From Leifsonia sp. 71-9 (GTDB lineage: Bacteria; Actinomycetota; Actinomycetes; Actinomycetales; Microbacteriaceae), in the NCBI RefSeq assembly GCF_001898805.1, contig NZ_MKVJ01000010.1, positions 94,959 to 144,554 of the forward strand: DNA of 49,596 bases, given 5' to 3'. This document shows, piece by piece, positions 36,140 through 45,700 of this stretch; positions within the stretch are counted from its first letter, which is position 1; each line of letters starts with the position of its first letter. Below the pieces are notes generated by a model. The model had not been told where the DNA came from. It searched no databases and was given only the letters and a program-made list of their open reading frames with translations. The position numbers and the translations under genes were made by a program.

Positions 36140-36907
36140 ATGAATCGTTCTCTCCGCACCCTCCTGATCTCCGCGACCGTCGCCGTCGGCGCGGTCGTCG
36201 CCGTCCCCGCCGCGGCGTCGGCCGCCCTGATCGAGGACCGCGCCGCGGACGACTTCGCGATGACGAGTCCGGTGGCGAGCAGTACGGTCGCGCCCGGTCA
36301 GGTGTATGCGGGGAACGTGGGTGATCTCGCGGTCGAGGGAGATCCGGTGCGGCTGATGGCCATGCCTCTCTTCTCGGGCGGCTCGGCCGTCTGCGATGAC
36401 GGCATCCAGATCGGCGCCGGCACGGTCGGCCCCGGGGGAGCGCTCGAGATCACCGCGACGGGAGCCGTCGCGGACGGTCTGACCCTCGTCTTCTTCTGCC
36501 ACGACACGGTCAGCGGCGGCAATCTCTACACCATGGACAACCCGTTCGAGCTGCGGTCGCCGGGTGCGGGCGAGGGGCTTCCCGTCGACCGGGCGGTCGT
36601 GACCGGCGTCGGAAGTCCCGGCGCTCAGGTCGACGTGCGCACCGCTGACGGTTCGCCGGTCGGCAGCGCCGTCGTCGGCCAGGACGGCACCTGGTCGGCG
36701 ACCCTCAGCGATCTGGCTCAGGGCCCGACGACGATCACCTTCACCCAGGGCTCGAAGTCGTTCGACGCCGACTTCACCATCGTCAGCGAATCCGAGAGCA
36801 CGCCGCTCGTCGACCCCGTCACCGGTGGCACGCTCGCCGCGAGCGCTCTCGTCCTTGGGCTCGGCGTCCTGGTGCTGCGTCGTCGCCGCACCCGCACGGC
36901 GGTCTGA
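36140..36907 (+). CDS. Secreted Ig-like protein with C-terminal membrane anchor
   Basis: 255 residues. A signal peptide (RTLLISATVAVGAVVAVPAA, cut near ASA-AL) is followed by an unassigned domain with two Cys. Next comes one Ig-like repeat (VTGVGSPGAQVDVRTADGSP, then GQDGTWSATLSDLAQGPTTI) like those in bacterial adhesins. The end is a hydrophobic helix plus RRRRTR, the layout of a sortase substrate, but LPXTG is replaced by VDPVTGG. Upstream 235 bp hold no gene, a 12-bp palindrome AGCTCGCGAGCT (35948-35959) and a TAATAT promoter-like hexamer near 36056. Function unknown; probably displayed on the surface. Confidence 0.75.
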   Translation: MNRSLRTLLISATVAVGAVVAVPAAASAALIEDRAADDFAMTSPVASSTVAPGQVYAGNVGDLAVEGDPVRLMAMPLFSGGSAVCDDGIQIGAGTVGPGGALEITATGAVADGLTLVFFCHDTVSGGNLYTMDNPFELRSPGAGEGLPVDRAVVTGVGSPGAQVDVRTADGSPVGSAVVGQDGTWSATLSDLAQGPTTITFTQGSKSFDADFTIVSESESTPLVDPVTGGTLAASALVLGLGVLVLRRRRTRTAV

Positions 36908-36913
36908 CGGCCT

Positions 36914-37126
36914 TTAGCCTCGCTTCGCGATCGCCCGCCAGCCGCCGGCGCGGTTGTCCGCGATCAGCCGGCGCAGGAAGGCGAGCAGCGCCTCCCGCGC
37001 GATCGGGTCTCCCTCGCGGAACCCGATCGTGCGGGCCGTGGTGTTCGTGTGCCCCGCCGTGATCAGCCCGTCGGGATCCGGCAGCGGCTCGAGGTAGGCG
37101 TCGACGCGCGGATCCCGGGAACCCAT
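36914..37126 (-). CDS. Small hypothetical protein
   Basis: 70 residues. It fits exactly between the antiporter gene (stop 9 nt upstream) and the convergent secreted-protein gene, and its composition is protein-like (VDAYLEPLPDPDGLITAG, ARTIGFREGDPIAREAL, FLRRLIADNRAGGWRAIAK). No family is recognised and no clear Shine-Dalgarno precedes the ATG. It may be cotranscribed with the antiporter. Confidence 0.5.
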   Translation of the reverse strand: MGSRDPRVDAYLEPLPDPDGLITAGHTNTTARTIGFREGDPIAREALLAFLRRLIADNRAGGWRAIAKRG

Positions 37127-37135
37127 GGGGCCAGG

Positions 37136-38245
37136 CTACGGCGCCACCGAGAGGAAGATGAAGGCCGCGAACAGGATGAGGTGGATGCCGCCCTGCATCC
37201 GCACCGCGCGTCCCGGCATGAGCGTCAGGATGCTGACGGCGACGGTGAGGGCCAGCAGCACGATCTGACTGGCGCCGAGACCCAGGTGCAGTGCGCCGGG
37301 GAGCCAGATCGAGGCGACGGCGATCACCGGGATGGTGAGGCCGATGCTCGCGATGGCCGAGCCGAGGGCGAGGTTGAGGCTCGTCTGCATCCGGTTGAGC
37401 TTCGCCGCCTTCGCGGCCGCGATGCCCTCCGGCAGCAGCACCAGCAGCGCGATGATCACACCGACGAACGACTGCGGCAGCCCGACCGCGGTGACCGCGC
37501 GCTCCAGCGGTGTCGACTCGAGCTTCGCGAGGCCGACGACCGCGACCAGGGCGACCAGGAGGAGGCCGAGACTGATCAGCGCGGTGCGGTTCGACGGCCG
37601 CTCGGCGTGGCTGTCCTCGTCGTCCTCGTTGCCGTTTCCTTCCGAGGGCTTCAGAGCGACCGGCAGGAAGAAGTCGCGATGCGCGAAGGTCTGCGTGAAG
37701 ACGAACATCGCATACAGGGAGATCGAGGCCAGTGCTGCGAACACGAGCTGGCTCGGCGAGAACTGCGGGCCCGGCGTCTCGGTGAACGTGGGCACGACCA
37801 TCGTGAGGGTCGCCATCGCGGTGACCGTCGCGAGCGCGGCGCTGCTGCCCTTGGGGTTGAACGAGGTCATCGACCCGCGGCTCGAACTGAGGAGCAGCGA
37901 GAGGCCGACGATACCGTTCATCGTGATCATGACGGCCGAGAAGACGGTGTCGCGGGCGAGCGTCTCGGAGTCCTTGCCCGAGGTCATCAGCGTCACGATC
38001 AGCGCCACCTCGATCACGGTCACCGCCACCGCGAGCACCAGGGAGCCGAAGGGCTCGCCGACCCGGTGGGCGACGACCTCCGCGTGCTGGACCGCCGCCA
38101 GGACGGTGCCGCCGAGCACCAGGGCGATCAGCACGACCGCCCACGGCTGGAGCTCGACCGTCCAGAAGGCGACGAGCAGGACGACGCCGATGATCGGGAC
38201 GACGACCGCCCAATAGCGTGTGAGCCAGGATGCGATCGCTTTCAT
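37136..38245 (-). CDS. Calcium/cation-proton antiporter (ChaA type)
   Basis: 369 residues with about 11 membrane segments. The two CaCA alpha repeats show as GEPFGSLVLAVAVTVIEVAL and VIIALLVLLPEGIAAAKAA, with acidic residues that bind the cation. A charged Glu/Asp-rich cytoplasmic loop (EGNGNEDDEDSHAE) separates the halves, as in the family. ATG 38245 chosen for its GGCAGGATGGA site; the longer frame to 38332 lacks support. Likely exports Ca2+, Na+ or K+ in exchange for protons. Confidence 0.85.
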   Translation of the reverse strand: MKAIASWLTRYWAVVVPIIGVVLLVAFWTVELQPWAVVLIALVLGGTVLAAVQHAEVVAHRVGEPFGSLVLAVAVTVIEVALIVTLMTSGKDSETLARDTVFSAVMITMNGIVGLSLLLSSSRGSMTSFNPKGSSAALATVTAMATLTMVVPTFTETPGPQFSPSQLVFAALASISLYAMFVFTQTFAHRDFFLPVALKPSEGNGNEDDEDSHAERPSNRTALISLGLLLVALVAVVGLAKLESTPLERAVTAVGLPQSFVGVIIALLVLLPEGIAAAKAAKLNRMQTSLNLALGSAIASIGLTIPVIAVASIWLPGALHLGLGASQIVLLALTVAVSILTLMPGRAVRMQGGIHLILFAAFIFLSVAP

Positions 38246-38365
38246 GGGTCCATCCTGCCAGGGTGCGTCTCCACACCACATGGGTGGCCTCGGTCCGGCG
38301 GCCGATCCGGACCTCTCCCGGCGCGCTGCCACGGCGCGGGGCGCTCCGGCTGGTGGGATGGACGC

Positions 38366-39004
38366 ATGGCCCGCTCACGGATTCCCTCGTCCCGTCCCGC
38401 CGCCTCGCGCCTGGCCGCCGTCGCGCTCGCCGCCGGCGCCCTGGCGCTCGCCGTGGCGGGGTGCTCCTCGTCCGGCTCGCCGACGTCGACCCCGCTCTCG
38501 TCCACGTCGACCACCTCGTCCTCTCCCGGCCCGACCTCGCGGCCCACCGGCACCAGCACCTCGGCGCCGGTCGACGGGCAGTGCGCCACGAGCAGCCTCA
38601 CCGGCAGCATCCAGCCCGGAGGAGGCGGAGCGGCGGGCAGCAGCGAGGTCACCCTCGTGCTGACCAACGGCGGCACGGCGGAGTGCTCGCTGCAGGGCTG
38701 GCCGGGCGTCTCGTTCGTGGGCGACGGCAACGGGACCCAGCTCGGTGCCCCGGCCGACTTCGACCGCAGCTCGCCGCACGACACGGTGACCCTGAAGCCG
38801 GGAGGCACCGCTCAGGCGGCGCTGAAGATCGTGCAGGCCCTGAACTACTCGCAGTCCGACTGCAACCCGAAGCAGGCGGACGGCTTCCGCGTCTACCCGC
38901 CCGGGTCGACCGAGTCGCTCTTCGTGAAGGACGCGGACGTGACCGCCTGCCAGTCGAGCTCCGTCTCCCTGCTGACGGTGAAGGCCCTCGTCCCGGGAGC
39001 CTGA
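38366..39004 (+). CDS. DUF4232-like lipoprotein
   Basis: 212 residues. The lipobox AVAGC places the lipidated Cys at 33, followed by a Ser/Thr/Pro-rich linker of about 45 residues. The globular part, with CATSSLTGS, VTLVLTNGGTAECSLQGWPG and a C-terminal Cys, matches the DUF4232 pattern of actinobacterial lipoproteins. Function unknown; exposed on the outer face of the membrane. ATG preceded by GGGATGGA. Confidence 0.8.
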   Translation: MARSRIPSSRPAASRLAAVALAAGALALAVAGCSSSGSPTSTPLSSTSTTSSSPGPTSRPTGTSTSAPVDGQCATSSLTGSIQPGGGGAAGSSEVTLVLTNGGTAECSLQGWPGVSFVGDGNGTQLGAPADFDRSSPHDTVTLKPGGTAQAALKIVQALNYSQSDCNPKQADGFRVYPPGSTESLFVKDADVTACQSSSVSLLTVKALVPGA

Positions 39005-39044
39005 CCCGCGCTATCGCGACGGCCTGCTCCATTACGCTGGAGCC

Positions 39045-40322
39045 GTGCCTTCCGCCCGAGCCGTGCGTCGCCCCGGCACCCCCTCCTGGGTGATCCGCCT
39101 CGTCGTCGTCACCGCGCTCGTGGGGGTGGGCGGCGGCATCGGCGGCGCGCTCGTCTACCTCGCCCTCCACGCCATCCAGCACCTCGCCTTCGGCTACTCG
39201 GAAGGCACGTTCCTCGAAGGCCTGCAGGAGGCTCCGCCGGTCAGCCGGGTGGTCGCGCTGGTCGTCGCCGGTGTCATCGGCGGCGTCGGCTGGTGGTTGC
39301 TCCGGCTGTGGGGCCGGCGTCGGCCCGATCACGCCGTCGTCTCCGTGGAGGCGTCGGTCGGCGGACGCCGGATGCCCGGCATCGTGACGCTCGTCAACGC
39401 CGCGCTGCAGATCGTGATCGTCGGCCTCGGCGCGTCCATCGGCCGGGAGGTGGCCCCGCGCGAGGTCGCCGCGCTCTGGGCCGGCTGGCTCTCCGACCGT
39501 GCGGGCGTGACGGCCAGGGAGCGCCGCATCCTGGTCGCGTGCGGAGCGGGCGCCGGCCTCGCGGCCGTCTACAACGTGCCGCTCGGCGGTGCCGTCTTCG
39601 CCGTCGAGATCCTGCTCGCCGAGGTGAGCTTCGCCACCATCCTCCCGGCCCTCGCGACCTCCGCCATCGCCGCGCTCGTCGCCCGCATCGTCGTTCCCGC
39701 CAACCCGCTGTACGCCGTCGAGCAGGTGCCGCTCACCCCGACGATCGTGCTGTGGTCCGTGCTGGCCGGCCCCCTGCTCGGATTCGCGGCGGTCGGGTTC
39801 GTGAAGCTCGCAGGGTTCGCCCAGCGCCACCGCCCGAAATCGTGGGGCATCCTCATCGTGATGCCGCTGGTCTTCGCCGCCGTCGGGGTGGTCTCGTTGT
39901 GGCTGCCCGCCATCCTCGGCAACGGGCGGTCGCTCGGGCAGCTGGCGTTCACCGCCGCGATGCCGGTGCTGCTGATCTTCGCCATCACCCTCGTGAAGAC
40001 GGCGTCGACCGTCGGCACGATCGGCGCCGGTGCCGCCGGCGGAACTCTGACCCCCTCCCTCGCGATCGGCGCCGGCCTCGGTCTGACGGTCGGGGCCGTC
40101 TGGGACCTCGTGTGGCCGGGCGCCCCGCTCGCCGGTTTCGCGCTCATCGGCGCCGCCGCGTTCCTCGCCGTCACGATGCGCGCGCCGTTCACCGCGCTCG
40201 TGCTGGTCATGGAGTTCACGGATCAAGGCCTCCAGCTGCTCGCCCCGCTCATGCTCTGCATCGCCGGAGCCGTCGCCGTCGGCTACCTGATGGAGCGCGG
40301 CCGGGTCACCGGCGTCGCCTAG
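39045..40322 (+). CDS. ClC-family chloride channel or antiporter
   Basis: 425 residues, GTG start behind GGAGCC. ClC signatures are GLGASIGREVAPRE (with the gating Glu), GAGAGLAAVYNVPLGGAVFA and GAAGGTLTPSLAIGAGLG. About 10-12 membrane helices. The first selectivity motif GSGIP is not recognisable, so ion preference is uncertain. It stands alone with a weak hairpin after the stop. Confidence 0.87.
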   Translation: MPSARAVRRPGTPSWVIRLVVVTALVGVGGGIGGALVYLALHAIQHLAFGYSEGTFLEGLQEAPPVSRVVALVVAGVIGGVGWWLLRLWGRRRPDHAVVSVEASVGGRRMPGIVTLVNAALQIVIVGLGASIGREVAPREVAALWAGWLSDRAGVTARERRILVACGAGAGLAAVYNVPLGGAVFAVEILLAEVSFATILPALATSAIAALVARIVVPANPLYAVEQVPLTPTIVLWSVLAGPLLGFAAVGFVKLAGFAQRHRPKSWGILIVMPLVFAAVGVVSLWLPAILGNGRSLGQLAFTAAMPVLLIFAITLVKTASTVGTIGAGAAGGTLTPSLAIGAGLGLTVGAVWDLVWPGAPLAGFALIGAAAFLAVTMRAPFTALVLVMEFTDQGLQLLAPLMLCIAGAVAVGYLMERGRVTGVA

Positions 40323-40358
40323 CCGTCACCGGCCGTTCCCGACGTCTCGCGCGGCGCT

Positions 40359-40374
40359 GAGCCACGCCTGGCTC
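40359..40374 (+). terminator. Short hairpin after the ClC gene
   Basis: A 6-bp stem GAGCCA-CGCC-TGGCTC lies 37 nt after the ClC stop, upstream of the type VII secretion promoter region. It is weak and has no U-tract. Confidence 0.35.
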
Positions 40375-40404
40375 GACCGATCCACGGCGCCAGCCGACTC
40401 CGAC

Positions 40405-40434
40405 TTGATCTGCGTCCCGTAAAACCGATATGTT
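40405..40434 (+). promoter_or_regulatory. Candidate promoter of the type VII secretion operon
   Basis: TTGATC (40405-40410) is followed after 17 bp by ATATGT, or after 18 bp by TATGTT, in the only AT-rich stretch (about 40420-40500) before esxA. The predicted leader is about 75 nt. No operator palindrome was recognised. Confidence 0.45.
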
Positions 40435-40514
40435 TTCTATGTGTGTAATGCGCCGAATACACGTGCAGTATTTCTGGCGTCACCATTCGCACTCTACAGG
40501 AGACAGGAGCCACC

Positions 40515-40805
40515 ATGGGCCAGATCAGCGTCACCCCGGAAGAACTGAAGCAGCAGGCTCAGGTCTACACCCGCTCGAAGGAAGAGATCGAGCAGGCGAT
40601 CCAGAAGGTCAATCAGATGAACTCGACCATCGCCGAGCAGTGGAAAGGCCAGGCCTTCCAGGCGTACCTCGAGCAGTACAACCAGATGTACGAGAGCGTG
40701 AAGAAGTTCGAGGAGCTGCTCGTGAACATCAACGAGCAGCTGAACAAGTACGCCGACACCATCGCCGAGCGTGATGCACAGGACGCCCAGAGCTTCGGCT
40801 TCTAG
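40515..40805 (+). CDS. esxA: WXG100 protein EsxA (YukE-like)
   Basis: 96 residues, classical WXG100 size. Two helices flank the hairpin W43-K-G45; the start VTPEELKQQAQVYTRS closely resembles Bacillus YukE (RVTPEELRAMAKQY). The C-terminal helix contains NKYADTIAERDAQD. EsxA is the secreted substrate and activator of the T7SSb ATPase EssC. It is Gln/Glu/Lys-rich. The ATG follows AGGAGACAGGAG. First gene of the secretion operon. Confidence 0.93.
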   Translation: MGQISVTPEELKQQAQVYTRSKEEIEQAIQKVNQMNSTIAEQWKGQAFQAYLEQYNQMYESVKKFEELLVNINEQLNKYADTIAERDAQDAQSFGF

Positions 40806-41331
40806 TCCCCTTCCGCACGAGCGCGAGCAGTTGCGACGGCGGTCGCGTTCCGCCGCCCGGGGCGTCACGTGGGCGCTTGCCGTCGGTCTGACGGCGGGCG
40901 TCCTCGTGGCGTCGCCCGCCCTGGGGGATCCGCATGATTCGGGCGACGGGAGTCTGAACCTGAACGCCGACATCCTGGTCGACGAATCGGTCGGAACGGG
41001 GGCCGTCGGTGATTTCGCCGTCCGCGGCCGGCTCTTCTCCCCGGAGCTCTCCGCTCGTGCGGATGAGCAACGGGAGGCGAGCGCCGAGCGGCTGGACGTC
41101 GCAGGCACCCTGACCTTCGAGCCGTCTGCTTCCGAAACCGAGGCCTATGCGGCGGTGCGGGCCGGGTTGTTCGGCGGCTACTCCTCCGAGGTGCACTCGC
41201 AGGCCGTCGAAGCCCGCGAAGAGTCGGCGATCCTCCCGACCCTGGCACTGGTGATCGGCGTCCCGCTCGTGATCCTGGTCGGCGTGTTCCTGGGGCGGTT
41301 CTGGGCGAGAAGAAGGCGAGCATCCCATTGA
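40774..41331 (+). CDS. EssA-like membrane protein of the T7SSb machinery
   Basis: 185 residues from ATG 40774, overlapping esxA by 32 bp; GTG 40771 and TTG 40831 are alternatives. An Arg-rich N-terminus leads into a hydrophobic helix at about 31-50 (WALAVGLTAGVLVASPALG), then an extracytoplasmic stretch with SLNLNADILVDESV and ERLDVAGTLTF. A C-terminal helix (TLALVIGVPLVILVGVFLG) ends in RRRR. Two-helix topology, size and position between esxA and esaB match EssA (YueC); sequence similarity is weak, so the call leans on synteny. Confidence 0.6.
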   Translation: MHRTPRASASSPLPHEREQLRRRSRSAARGVTWALAVGLTAGVLVASPALGDPHDSGDGSLNLNADILVDESVGTGAVGDFAVRGRLFSPELSARADEQREASAERLDVAGTLTFEPSASETEAYAAVRAGLFGGYSSEVHSQAVEAREESAILPTLALVIGVPLVILVGVFLGRFWARRRRASH

Positions 41332-41567
41332 TCGAGATCACCTTGGAGTTCCGGGGGAAGCAGATCGATCTCCTCGTGCCCGGCGAAGTCACGTTCGACC
41401 GGCTGCGGCGGCTGATCGGCGATGCGTTCGCGGCGAAGGGCATGGTCCTGCCGGAGGGCTACGAGCTCGCGCTCGACGGGAAGGCTCTCGTCCTCGGCGG
41501 GCACGACGTCATCGCATCATTCGGTGTCGGCAACGGCGACCGTCTACGAATCACTACGAAGAGTTGA
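41328..41567 (+). CDS. esaB: Ubiquitin-like T7SSb component EsaB (YukD)
   Basis: 79 residues, same size as YukD. A beta-grasp pattern is visible: IEITLEFRGKQIDLLVPGEV, a helix FDRLRRLIGDAFA, and LDGKALVLGG then FGVGNGDRLRI. It is a small cytoplasmic regulator/assembly factor in T7SSb. The TTG start overlaps the preceding stop (TTGA) with GAAGGCGAG upstream; no ATG is available without losing the first strand. Confidence 0.85.
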   Translation: MIEITLEFRGKQIDLLVPGEVTFDRLRRLIGDAFAAKGMVLPEGYELALDGKALVLGGHDVIASFGVGNGDRLRITTKS

Positions 41568-41570
41568 GCA

Positions 41571-42710
41571 ATGCGTATTCAGATCGACGGCACCGACCTC
41601 GAGTTCGATGCCGGTGGGGGACTCCTCCGTGTCGGAGTGTCCAAGAACGGCTATGACGAGGCGTGCCTCGACGTCATCCGTCGGTATGTCGACGCGAGCG
41701 AGGCCGATTCCGGCCTCGAGATCGCGTACGCGCTCGGCGATGGCGACATCGGCTTCAGCGAGGCCGTGAGCCGGGCGACGACCCGCCTCGACCGCTTGGC
41801 GCTGGCGCAGAAACTCGCGGCCTGTGTCACGTACCGGGGCGGTTTCAGGGTGCCGGTGATCCACCCGGACAACGTGTACCTGAACGCGGACCGGCTCCGG
41901 GTCGTGCACTGCGGCCTGCAGGGCATGCTCGCTCCGATGTCGTTCGACGAGGCGCTGTTCCTCCGGTCGTTGCAGGCGATGGTGATCCAGACCCACCGCC
42001 CGAAGCTGGCTTTCGAGCAGCTTCTCGACGGCGCGAAGGGCCTCCGGGACTCGTTCTCGACCTCGGTGTGGCAGACGACCACGACGGACGAGCTCTTCGC
42101 GTTGATCGACGCGCAGCTGAAAGCGGAGCAGGCGGCGGCAGCGGCGACCAAGGTGAGCGTCTCCAAGCGCCGCTACTCCTGGTACCGCGTGCTGGGGATC
42201 GTCGGCGCCTCCGTCGGTCTGGTCGCCGGCGTGTTCGCGTGGCAGGCCCAGAGTCAGAACCGTCTGCAGACCGCCGTGGTCGACGCCCAGGCGCGGTTCC
42301 TGGCGAGCGACTACTCCGGGGCCCTGGGAAAGCTGGACGGCTACGCGGCGGCATCGCTCCCGGCATCGGCGAAGTACGTGCTCGCGGTGTCGAGCATCAA
42401 CCTGGACGACCTCACGGCGACGCAGAAGCAGGCGATCCTCAACAACGTCTCCGAGAAATCGGACGACGTCACGCTGAACTACTGGATCGCGATCGGTCGC
42501 GGCGAGTTCGACCAGGCGCTCGATCTCGCGCAGAACCTCGGCGACGACCAGCTGACGCTACTGGCCTACACCGACCTGTACCAGGCGACGAAGCTCAATA
42601 CCCGCATGCCCGGCGGTGAGAAGCAGAAGCTCCTCGACGAGTACGCCAAGGCGATCGACGAGCTGACGGCGAAGCTCACGGGTTCGGCCGGCGAGGCGGT
42701 GCAGGGATGA
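41571..42710 (+). CDS. essB: T7SSb membrane pseudokinase EssB (YukC)
   Basis: 379 residues. A cytoplasmic pseudokinase-like domain (about 1-190) includes VPVIHPDNVYLNADRLRVVH and LFLRSLQAMVI, which parallel YukC positions. One membrane helix at about 207-226 (VLGIVGASVGLVAGVFAW) and an extracellular helical TPR-like domain follow. EssB is specific to the Firmicutes-type T7SSb and bridges EssC and EsaA. The ATG has a GAAGAG site 4 nt after esaB; its stop overlaps essC by 4 bp. Confidence 0.9.
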   Translation: MRIQIDGTDLEFDAGGGLLRVGVSKNGYDEACLDVIRRYVDASEADSGLEIAYALGDGDIGFSEAVSRATTRLDRLALAQKLAACVTYRGGFRVPVIHPDNVYLNADRLRVVHCGLQGMLAPMSFDEALFLRSLQAMVIQTHRPKLAFEQLLDGAKGLRDSFSTSVWQTTTTDELFALIDAQLKAEQAAAAATKVSVSKRRYSWYRVLGIVGASVGLVAGVFAWQAQSQNRLQTAVVDAQARFLASDYSGALGKLDGYAAASLPASAKYVLAVSSINLDDLTATQKQAILNNVSEKSDDVTLNYWIAIGRGEFDQALDLAQNLGDDQLTLLAYTDLYQATKLNTRMPGGEKQKLLDEYAKAIDELTAKLTGSAGEAVQG

Positions 42711-45700
42711 GCGTGTTCGCCACGGACGTGGTCGGGGAACGTCGCCAGGCCGCGCTCGACTCCCGGCTCGACGCAGGCCGGCTGCGGTACCTCGTGTACG
42801 TGCTCGACGGACAGCAGGCGATCAAGCTGTCCCTCACAGAAGAGCGCCCGTTCGTCGAGCATCGCGGTCACAAGCTGAGCGTCGTCAATGACGCCGTCTA
42901 CGCGGATGGCGACAGGCTCAGCGATGGACTGCAGACGGTGGGCGATCTCGCCTGCCTCGTGGTCTCGGCGAGCCGTGCCCGCACCGAGGCCTTCACGATC
43001 GATCAGAGCGCGGAGTTCGTCATCGGCGACGTGGCCTACGCCGGGATCCAGGCACCGGCCGCACCGCTTCTCATCATCCGCGGCGATTCGCTGATCGTCG
43101 ACGCGCAGGAGCGGCTCGTGTACGTCGACGGTGCGGCGGTCTCCGGCCGTCGGATCTTCGAGCTCGCCGCGGGGACGGTGGTGCTGACCGAGGCGTTCCT
43201 GCTCGAGAGGCGACCTCGACAGTTCAAGATCACGCACCTTCGATCCGACCTCGTGCTCGATCACACGAGGCTCCTGACCCAGCCGGCGGTGAGCGAGTTC
43301 CCGCCGGACTTCCCCGACTACCGACGCTCCCCGAAGATGAATCTCGAGGTCGAGGACGCCGAGTTCACGCTGCAGGGCCCGGACAAGCCGGGTGGCAAGC
43401 CCAAGAGCCGTATCGTGCGGATGCTGGTGCCGCCCTTCTCCATGATCGCGGCCACGGGCATGACGACGATCATCACGGGCAACAACCCGCTGATGCTGAT
43501 CGGAATGGGCCTCGCGAGCGTGCTCACCGCGTCCTTCACGGTGTCGCAGTACATCGCGGACAAGAAGGAGGCGAAGGCGGCCGCGACGCAGGCCGACGAG
43601 GACTACACCCGCTACCTGGTGCGCACGATCGCCGACGTGTCCCGCGCGTATGCCGGCGAACGCCAGGTGCTGCTGTATCAGCAGCCCAGCCCGCACGCGC
43701 TCGCCGAGATGGTCGAGCGGTACGACCCGAGGATCTACGAGCGTCAGCGCTTCAACAAGGACTTCCTGCAGGTGTCGCTGGGGCTGTCCGACCGCCCCTC
43801 CGCGGTGAAGGTCTCCTCGGGCGTGAACGAGAAGGACGCCAGCGTGCACGGCCAGCACGTGACGGACCTCGCCGCGGAGTTCCAGACGCAGCGCGACGTG
43901 CCGACCACCATCGGTCTGTCGGGGCAGACGGTCGGGCTCGTCGGGCCGCCCGATGTCGTCGACGACTACCTGCAGTCGCTCCTGTTCCAGACCGCGTTCT
44001 TCCACTCGTATCGTGACCTGAACTTCGTGAGCGTGCTGTCCCGCGAGTCGTATGCGAAGACGTGGAACGCGTGGAGGCTGCTGCCGCACTTCACGCTCAG
44101 GGAGCTCAACATGCGCGGCCTGATCCACTCGGAGAAGCTGCGCGACGTGGTGCTGAACACGTTCTATCAGCTCCTCCAGAAGCGCCGGCAGCTCCTGAAG
44201 GATGCGGGCACTCAGAAGCCGCAGTTCGCGCCGCACTACGTGTTCACGATCTCCGACGACCGCCTCCTGGCTGGACACGGGATCAATGAACTGCTCGCCG
44301 AGGACATGAGCGATCTCGGCGTGACGGTGATCTGGTGCAGCGAGGACGCGAAGCTGCTCCCGGAGACGGTGACGGCTCTCATCCAGGGCCCGCATCGGGT
44401 GCGAGGGGAACTCGTCACGAACAACGACGTGTACGTGGCGACCCCGTTCACGCCGTACGCCTTGCCGGATGATCTGGAGCATTCGCTCCGGAGGCTCTCC
44501 AATCTGAACCACCTCGAGGTCGAGAAGAACGCCGTGCCCGAGGCGCTGAGCCTGCTCGAGCAGTACGAGGTCACCTCCGTCGACGACCTGCAGATCGCCG
44601 AACGGTGGAGCCGGGCCGAGCCGAACAAATCGATCGCGTCGCTGATCGGGTGGCGGGGCAAGGCCGACTACGTGCATTGGGATCTGCACGAGCGCGCGCA
44701 CGGCCCGCACGCCCTCGTCGGAGGTACGACGGGCTCGGGGAAGTCGGAGTTCCTGACCACCTACCTCATCGGGCTCGCGATCAACTTCTCGCCGGAAGAC
44801 GTGGGCATGCTCATCATCGACTGGAAGGGCGGGGGGATCGCGAACACCCTCGACCAGCTCCCGCATTTCATGGGCGCCATCACGAACCTCGACGGTGCCG
44901 GCACGGCGCGGGCGCTCGCGAGCATCAAAGCGGAGCTCAACAAGCGCCAGCGCGAGTTCGCCGTCTACGGCGTGAACAGCATCAACGCCTACATGAGTCT
45001 GTACAAGCAGCGGCACGACCCGAAACCCGAGGTCACCTACCCCACGAAGCCGCTGCCCCACCTGGTGCTGGTCTCCGACGAGTTCGCCGAGCTCAAGGCG
45101 AACGTGCCCGAGTTCCTCGACGAGCTCACCTCCGTCGCTCGCATCGGCCGCAGTCTCGGTGTGCATCTGATTCTCGCCACGCAGAAACCCAGCGGTGTCG
45201 TGAACGACCAGATCGAGGCGAACTCGACCTCGAAGATCGCGCTGAAGATGGCCGGCGAGCAGGACTCGAACGAGCTGCTGAAGACCACCGATGCAGCCCA
45301 CATCACGAACCCCGGCCGCGGCTATCTGAAGGTCGGTCAGAACGAGGTCTACGAGCTCTTCCAGAGCGGATACGCGGGCGTGCCCTACGACCCGGATGCG
45401 ACCGTGACCGAGCGGGTCGACGAGCGCATCTACAAGATCAACGAGGTCGGTCAGTACGAGCTGTTCCACGATCCCGACGAAGAGGTCGAGCAGGGCAAGG
45501 ACACGAGCGACCTTCCCACGCAGCTGGAAGCCGTCATCGACACGATCGCGACCATCTTCCACTGCGACGATGCGTTGACGACTCCGGATCGACCGTGGCT
45601 GCCGAACCTGCCCGAGAGCATCCCCACGCCGCCGCCGGCTCCGGGGAGCGGGTTGGGCGTCCCTCTGGGCATGCTGGACATCCCGGCGCGGCAAGCGCAA

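Noticed and set aside
36140-36907. Canonical LPXTG sortase substrate.
   Set aside because: No LPXTG or close variant is present; only the hydrophobic/Arg tail resembles a sorting signal.
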